Positions 37,101 through 46,100 of a stretch of 64,000 bases of DNA are shown piece by piece. The position numbers were made by a program, and so were the translations under genes. Location: positions 868,001-932,000 of the forward strand of contig JAUIRK010000536.1 in assembly GCA_030549495.1 (NCBI GenBank), in the 5' to 3' direction. The notes below the pieces were generated by a model. The model was not told the origin of the DNA and searched no databases. It was given only the letters and a program-made list of their open reading frames with translations. This DNA is from Nectonema munidae (taxonomy: Eukaryota; Nematomorpha; Nectonematoida; Nectonematidae). Within the stretch, counting starts at the first letter, position 1; each line of letters begins with the position of its first letter.

Positions 37101-40100
37101 TGAACAAATAAAAAATACTTACATGAATATACATTTTAGAAAATAAGCAAGTATAGGTTTATTTGAGCATAAGTAAGCTTTATAAAAACTTAAAGAATAT
37201 ATGCCTGTATAAAATGTGCAAATTGTCAATAAAAAATAAATCATTGTGCACGCTTAGATTTTTGTTAGGCAGAGGAGATGTAAGTTATACAGAAATAAAT
37301 AAAATGAAATGCTTTGTTATGAGGTGTTATTTAAAGTATTTTTCAGATCGATGTCTATCTTCCGGCCGTTCCGTACAATTGGCTGAGCAATCCGGCCGTT
37401 AGACGCCTGTCAGACAAGTAAATTATCCATGGCATTTAACTTAGCTTTATTTATTGATTCAGGAAAAAGGTCGTGAAAGAATGATTTACATTCAGAAAAG
37501 ATTTCACTAATAATAATATGCCCAACTGATAAATACCCTTTCGTGTTGCAATCTTCTGGCACATTTGTTTAATCGCTAAACGCAAGTATGCAGATGCGCC
37601 AAAACTTTTATACAAGAAACTTCTTCATTTGTAGAAAGTTTGGGGTCGAGCAAAGCAACGCCTCCGAAAAACTCGGTTGATGTGAATGTCGACGACATAA
37701 ACTATCACTCACAGAATCTGCTGGAAGAAATTCTGAAAGCCCAAGACATTCCAAATCTCGTGTACTGTGATTCCGACGAGGAAAAGAGTAAAAAGCAGAC
37801 TGCTCCGGAAAAAAAATCTTCCAATCCTTGCTCAAACTTATTAAAGGTAATGATCAAATTAATCCTTTTTTTTTTAATAATCTTCTATATTCAAAATGAA
37901 TGTTAATTAATTGGCTGAAGCTAAAAACAATTCTTAAATGGGACTCAAAAATTTTTGATACTTGAAACTATTTAAGCAAAAATTGTTAGGGATAATATGA
38001 CAAAGCGAGAAGTTGGTTTTTTATGTTTAGATTCTTTCAAAAATAGCATAACCTCCATAAATACACAATAATTAAAAATTTCATTGAAATACTTTGCCTA
38101 AACTTTCATAATAATGGAAGAAAATTGTTGCTGTTGACAAGAAGAGTATATTTTTGTATTATGAAGAAACTTTCAGATTTATATCCCACAATTTTTTTAA
38201 ATTTTATATTCAAAATACCTCTTTTTTATGAAGGAATGAAGATAAGGAGCCATTTAAATTTTGTATAACTTCAAGTGTGCTAAGAGATAGAAAAGTTTTA
38301 GAAACACTGGCTTTAAGTGCATTACTTGTATTAAACAACGAACATTTACTCATATCATGTTACAGGTCTAAAATACAACACTCTTCTTTCACAAAATGAA
38401 ATTAATCCTGATTGAACTAAAATTGAAAATGGAAGAGGTTAGGGCGTAGGGGGGGGGGGGCGATCACTCCATCCCCTCTGAATCCGCCATTGACAGTGCG
38501 CTGTCGCAGTTATAAAATATATGACTCTTACTTAAGTTTTTTTCCAATTTTTCAAGGATTTATTTCTATATATCTATATTAAAATAAAATAAATATTTTT
38601 TATCATTTTCTCAAAGAGAGCTTCAATGTTTGTTAGGGTGTGTGTGTACCCTTTAGCTTAACAGTTCAACGATTTCCAAGGCTCCCGACTCTTAAAAACA
38701 AAGTCACAAAACCGGTGATTAACCATCTCAAGCATAATGCGTGCATATAGCCTTATGGCTGAAAGTGCTTTGATATCCAGCCAAGCAACCAAATATAAAT
38801 AAAAATGTTATAATTTATTTCGTTAGTGTTAGACCCTTTATGGACCAATGTGGAAAGAAATGAAAATCACCTACTCTAAATATATAAAGTTCCATTGAAA
38901 ATGAAGGCTTAAGACAAGTCGTCAAAATTTGCTTCCTCAAAGGAAAAATTTCCTTGTTAGTCAGTAAACTACTATTAGTAAGTTATTTAGGTTAGGTGTA
39001 CTGGATTTCGATGACTCAAGGTCTTTTGGTTCGATCCCATATCAAGCCTCCTTTCTTCATAGTTCGATAGAAGCGGGGTCAAATGTGACTTCTCGATGAA
39101 AACATCCCATAGTCTTTTACTATTTTGTTGGTTAAGTTTTTACTCTGTTAGTTAATTAATTAGTAGTGTAAAAGTTCTATAAGATTCTTACATTGAAAAG
39201 CCAGAGTTGAGTCATTTGTGTGGAATTATGAGCAAGAAAGCTCATAAAGATCCTTGAAGAAATTGCAAACCTTGATTTCAGACTTAATAGACATTCTGAT
39301 GTCCGGGTAATAATGTTTAGCTGGGTGCGATTTTCTTTATTGCGTGAGCAGAGGCTCTACCCCTCTCCGAATATTCACTCTGAAAAAGGATAAGTTGAAT
39401 TCAGAAAGGGATTTTGTTTTGTTCTTGCTTCATAATACTTCCTACTTTTTTGCTGCATCATCATTATGAAAATGACTCTTGTAAAACATTATTAGAATTT
39501 GCTGAACACAAAGGAAGCACAAAGTAACAGGACAGCTCAAGTTGAAAAGCCAAATTCCTCCACCCCTACAAATGGCCCATCTCTTGAAAAAGAGGCTGTC
39601 AGCTTCAGTGAAGGCGGCATAAGCGTGAAAGTGACGAATCAGAACTCGATTTCAAGCAAAAAGTACAAAATACTCTCCAGCTTGCTTTACGAAAACCAAC
39701 GCAAGAACTACTGCATCAAAACGAACATCTTCAACACTTCCCAGGAAAAGAGCAAGTGTGTGGGAATGAAGCATCAAGCGGAGAGCAGTCTTCACAGTGG
39801 CACCGCAAGCAAGTTGTGGGTCAAGGCCAAGAAGAAGATGGGGGAGGATGGTGAGCAGCAGCAGCAGCCTATCGAGCGAAATCCCCTTCGCTATAACTCG
39901 GAAGCCACCGAACATCATCATCTAATCAGCAGCAACCCTATCACTTCGCCTTACGATGTATTCAGTGTTAGAAGTGATACCCCGTCCTACCACCTTGATA
40001 GAAGCACTCCAGTAAGTCTTGTATATTTTTTATCTGTTGCCTCAGATGTTTTAGCATATTATTTAAATACAATCATCGTAGATTTTTTGGATGAAAGCTC

Positions 40101-43100
40101 TATTTAATTTGTATGTGAATATATTGCCTAGTTTTGATAAATTTCTTGACTCATTTTTCATCTTAAATATAATATTATTTTATTTAGATATTTGAGAGAA
40201 ATATCAGTGATTTAATTATTTTGTTTCATAATGCTCTCAGTCTTTGAAGTTATTTTTTTGAATCAGTAAGAAAAAATACTAATTTAAATTTAAAGGTTAG
40301 CTCAACATGCGCTGCGTCATTATTGTGAAGCGATTTTTCATGATTCAACTAAAGGAAGGGTGTAGCCTTTTAGGTTTTTATCGTTTTGAAAGAACAAAGG
40401 GACCACCTTCATCATCATCATAAAGTGCTGGGAAAGATCGTCAAAAATCTCTTATCTTAACTCAAATAAGTTTTTCCTTGAAAAACCCCATACATAATGA
40501 AGAATCTTCGCAAAGTTCAGAATGTTTTAGCAATTAATATATGATAATTAAATGATTTTGTATAAGAGATATTTTATCACTTGCAAACAGAGCAAAAGAG
40601 CTACTCATTTCTACGTTAAAAAAGGAGAATCTTCTACACTGGTCTGCAAAATGTCATACTTCATAATGAGGGAGCAAACTTTTTTTTCAGAAGATAAGCT
40701 ATTAGTAATTTGTCATGACATTCTAGGCCAGTGATGGCGAACATTTTAGGGTATGCGTGACTCAAATGCATGCCAAAATTGTTTTATTCATTCCAGCGTG
40801 CCAGGATTTTATCAAAGAAGGCGTCTATGATTAACTTTGAAATTTTCTTTAGCAAAAATTTCAAGAAAAGAAGCATCATTTTATGAACTAAATGAGATTT
40901 CTGTTGCTGTAAACATTGAGATAGCTTGTTAAGTCTCATATTTGGTTAATGCAACACATTCATCTCTAATTCCATCTGTAAGTCTGCTTATTTTTTACTG
41001 ATTTGATAGAATTCAAAAGTGGAAAGCGTTGTACACAAGCGTAAGAGGAACCAGAAAACTTATTAGCTATTCCATGTGCTTTTATTGACCCAAAATTATT
41101 TGGTGAGGACTTGCACACTTTAGAATGTGATTTTGATAGCTAAAAACATGCTTTCTTCTTTCATCTGCTTTCGTTTACACCAGGGGTGGGAAAACTTTTT
41201 CGTGAAAGGATCGTATCTAAAAATTCACCCCTAAGAGGCAAAGTAAAAAGAGGACTATTTAAAATAGGCAAGACAAGTTTTAAAGAAATAAACGATATGT
41301 TTTTGTGAAATTGTAAAGTTAAATTTCAAGGTTTTTTTGGATTAAAGTCTTTTAAGTACTTTTTTCCATCAAATGTTTAATTTTAAAGGTAAATTTATTT
41401 AAAAACATCTTCAAGAAAATGTAAACTTGAAAAAATATTAATAAGATTAAAATTAATTATACACCTAAAATGCTAATTATTATAGATCAAAAGTAACTTC
41501 ATTCATCAAAAATTGAAATACCCCCAACTGCAAAAACTGAAATAGAAGAAAGAAAAAGGAGGTCCATTTTGTTGAAAGTAGTTTGAACCAAATAGCGATA
41601 GTATAGCATAAATATTAAAAATGTTTCAGCCAATAAAAATGTTTTGTTTCAATGATAGTAAACTAACGGTTAATGAGCATTAAAAACATTAGAGGACCGC
41701 AGTTTGCCCACCTTTACGCTCTATTCTTTCAAGTATTTTACGCATATCATAGAATTCATTACTAAAGCCAGAGTTAAAGTAAGCTGGCCCGGAGCTAAGG
41801 GTTACACAGTTAACTTGATACAGTATATCAAGTTGAATAGTTAAACAATTTCAGATTTTATTAAATCTTAGTCTCAAAATTTAGGATTTAGTTAACTAGG
41901 ATACCATTTTTTACTAAATTTAATATTAATGGGAAAACCTTATAATTGTAAAATATAATGACTCGCGTGCCGAAATCACGGTCTTGAGCGTCACCTTTGG
42001 CAGGTGTGCCATATGTTCCCCATCACTGTTATAGGCCTTTTGTCACTATTGGAAATTGAAACATATAGTCCAGGAGATCGATATTGCTTCTAGACCAGCG
42101 TTTTTCAAACTGTGGGTTCCGACCCTTCAGTGCGTCGTGTCAAAAATAAAATGGGTCGTGACAAAGAGAAAGGAAATCAAGGTAGGGCAAAGTGAAGAAA
42201 ATCTAAATGTATTAATATTTTATTCATACAAATAAACAAAACAATGTGCAGATCATAAAAAAAATACATATAAATTGTCGATGCTGAATAAAAAACGTAG
42301 TGATCAGAAATTGTCTTATTACACCTAAGTATTATGGGTCGCGATGCAAACTGTCCTTCTTACTGGGCCGTAGTAAAAAAAGTTTGAAAAATGTTGTGCT
42401 AGTGTACGTGTGTATGAATGTTTGCGATATGAAAATAAACATCACTTACTGTTTTGGCCGTAAAAACAAAGAATATGCACGCACGTGCATAAAGGTCGTC
42501 ATTTGAACTAGGAAGTAAAACCTCATTCGCCATATTAATTTGAGTTTTTAAGGCGTGTATCCTTTTCTGATCTTTTCAAAACGTTTTTTATATAAAATTT
42601 GTCATGAAAACATGCGCATCTATCTAACCATTCAGTAAAAATGAGAAATCGCTTTAAATTGATAAAGTATGAAATGCGTGTTGATGAAGCCCAAATTGTA
42701 ATAAAATATTCAGCATGTAAAAATTGTTTATATAACCCAATATTTCATTTAATTGATTTTTATAATTCTGAATAATATCGTACATTTGAATACTTAAAAA
42801 TTAATATTTAGTAAATATTTTTGATAATAATAAAAAAAATATGTACAGCAATAGGCCTCACTCTTAAAAACGTCAACTCTTAAATGTTTCTAACTTTCCC
42901 ATATTAGCATCAATGAACAAATTGGCCTCAAATTTTCGCTTTCTCAAACTTTCGCTGTTTCTAAGTTTTTTGTCTCCCCCATCAAATTGAACACGACGTG
43001 TTCTTGTATTTAAGGGTAAACAATGGTTATCTGTGTCAAACATATATGTTGATAGTTGTAGGCATTGCTTTCGAACTAAGGGGAGTTGAGGTATACTGGC

Positions 43101-46100
43101 CTTACTGTTTCTCATCCATGTTGGCATGAATACTTGACGCACTTAGACTGGAAATGTGGTAAAAATGCTCATAGAAAAACATGGGAAAAGGTAATAAATG
43201 AGAGGGCATAAAACCTTTAAAGTCAACGTATGGTGGAGCGACATAGATGAGAGATTCAACACAACGCGATTTTATTGTAGATTCTATAGATATTTAGAAG
43301 TAAAAATCTTTAGTAAGAATTTATTCTTATATTATCAGCGAAATAAAAAGTTTATTTAGGTTTTACCTTGAAATTATTTATGAATAAAAAAGGTTAGGAA
43401 AGAGGGTGAAAATATTGCTTCATGAAGTATCACGACAGATACTACTGCTAGATTTCCCATTAACAGCTACCTCCGTCATCTCCCTCATCCCAAAGCATTT
43501 GCTAGTGTATAGGATTTGGTTGACTGGCACACTCTCCCATTCCTATGCCACGGGACTATATCCAACATTTATCAAGTTCTTCTTGAAAAAATCTAAAAAA
43601 CTTGGAACTCAATACTGTTACATATTAGGTATTTGAAAAATATTAAAAGCTTTAAACGCAAATGCAAGAAGATTTTCATACCTGTCTAACTTTTTTTTCT
43701 TATATTTGCATTTATATCAAATATCAATGTGCTAACCCGACCCTTCAGTGGGTCGCATGAAAAATAAAATGGGTCGTGACAAAAAAGAAAGGACATATAA
43801 ATAGTCGATGCTATTTTAATAATAAATAGCTGGATATAATATAATTTATAATATATAATAAATATTTTAATAATAAATAAATGGACGTAGTGATCAGAGT
43901 TTGTCTTATTACACCTGAGTATTATGGGTCGCGATGCAAACTGTGCTTCTTGCTATGGGTCGCAGTAAAAAAAGTTTGAAAAACGCTGTTCTAGACGACT
44001 GTTCAAAGAGAAGCCTCAAATTTTCTCTTACATAATGACGATCTATTTGGTGCTGTCCAAGTTACAAATTTTTCGCATTTGTAAGAAGACCATAATGACG
44101 TCAGCTTGGCATTGATAAAGTGAAGTATCATGAACACAACTGGATAATTTGTGTCAATCTAAAAATGTTCACCTTTCTCCTTGGCTAACTGAGAAGTTTT
44201 ACTAAGCTTGCTTGTCATCTGGGCATGGCATACAGTCGAGCCCGAGATCATACTGCATACGTAATAATATCACAATAAAAGAGACTTGTCAAAAGAAAAA
44301 ATTATTCTTCTACTACTTGATCTTATACTTGAAGCCTGTGATAATGAAAAAACTTGTTGACACTTGACACTGAGCTCTGATGGTGATTACTTTCAACATA
44401 TAGTATACACTTTTCCAGTTTTGTTTTATGAGAACTGAAAGGCAGCAGTTGGTGTATTCGATGACCCAAAAATTTACACCCTTGTGAAAGATGCTAAATT
44501 TGTCAGAAAAGTGGATCACAATGAGAAGATAGCTTTGCTGTCCTTTGTGGAAATTTTGTTAGGAATAAAATGGCAGAAAACTATGGGGAATTATTCTACT
44601 TGCATTTCCTGTCTTTGGGTGCAACATGAGGGTGAAAGTTCATTTCCAAAATAAACCTTTTGAACGCTGCGATAAGAAAATGATGGCAAACTACTGCTCG
44701 ACTATAAAGAGGTATGAACATGACACATTACATAATCACAAGAGAAGATTCTCAGCAGAATGACAAGTCATTATTGCATTTTTTACTTTCTCATTTGGGC
44801 GATTTTTCTAGTAGTTTAAATATGTACACACTTATAAAAATTTATCAAATATACGATATTTTTATCCTAACAAAATTCTAAAACCATGTTTGATGCTTGA
44901 AAATCAAATATTATAAAAAAATCTAAATTAACAAATATATTTAATTTGAAAAGGACACGAGCAATAAACACAATATGATATATTGTTTCCATTTTGCCAA
45001 TGAAGAGAGACACACACATTACTGGTGACCTGCAGGGCCTAGAGCACACCTGTTAGTCCGTTTTGGGCCCATTTGCGAACTAGTTTTATTAGATTTGCTT
45101 TATGATATTGAACGAGAAGTACGAAAAGTCAAGAATATTTGCTGATAACTTTTTATAAAATCAAAGTTTTTTATTTGGCTTTCATTATTCCATTTATACG
45201 TAAATAATAATCCTTTGAAATTTTCACGGCAAGATGTAAGCAAGATATGTCAGCAACAAATATGTTAGAATTGATATTTTTGACTAGGTCTATTATTTCA
45301 AAGTGTAAACGTGTTAAGTTGAAATTAATGAATCGTGAGGAAGCTATTCCGGGAAAAAATTTGAAATTAATGAATAACATAATATTGATATTCTTGAATT
45401 TTGGAAAACACACACATCTACCTTTCCATTGCTTGCTACAATGAAATCTTAAAAGAGATTTAGGATTATTTTCTGTTTCTCCATAGCAATTTAAAATTAT
45501 GAAACAATTAGATTCAGTTTTAAAGAAATAATAAGGTTTCCTTTTTCTTTCTATTTAAAATTTGTTAGTATAAGATCATTGCCAATATAAAGATCATTTT
45601 ATCTGGTAATTTGAAAAGGATTCGAAAATAAAACCGACAGGGGAAATGGCATGCTTCAAAGATGTTTAGCAGTAAAATAATGAGTTGTTTTTAACTATCA
45701 TAAAAATGCGAAACAGATGTTGATGGTCTGTCAAAAAATTTTGTTTATATGTTGCAAAGAGAGAAAGAGATTGGCATGAATTTAACAACCACTTAATTTT
45801 TCGTTTTTAGCAAACAATAGAAACATCTTTCAAACCACCGAATCCAAGTGGCATCAACGAATCATATTGTAAGAAGAAGATCTTTTCAAATATAAAGAAA
45901 AGGAGTAAAAAGTCAAGCTCCGCAATGCTCAACTGCAGCCAAAACACTCTCCCAAATACCGACAAAACGATGTTGAACGAAGTTATGCGAACTACAAACG
46001 CCGAAGAAGTGATGATGTTGCATTCCCCAATTCCACACGTAGACATAAACAAGCCGTGCATCGACACAATCCCCTCCAAAACAGCTAAAATCACGCACTT

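Larger units (their letters stand above)
34391..37634. other. Intron sequence with local repeats
   Basis: Apart from the inverted repeat (35083-35161) and the direct duplication (35668-35953), no gene or named element could be supported. Confidence 0.45.

Noticed and set aside
37360-37410. CCGGCCGTT repeated twice
   Set aside because: Too short and only two copies; no element boundaries or gene link.
42873-43142. 89-codon minus ORF inside the composite hAT
   Set aside because: No match to hAT transposase motifs; kept only as a note in the composite element entry.
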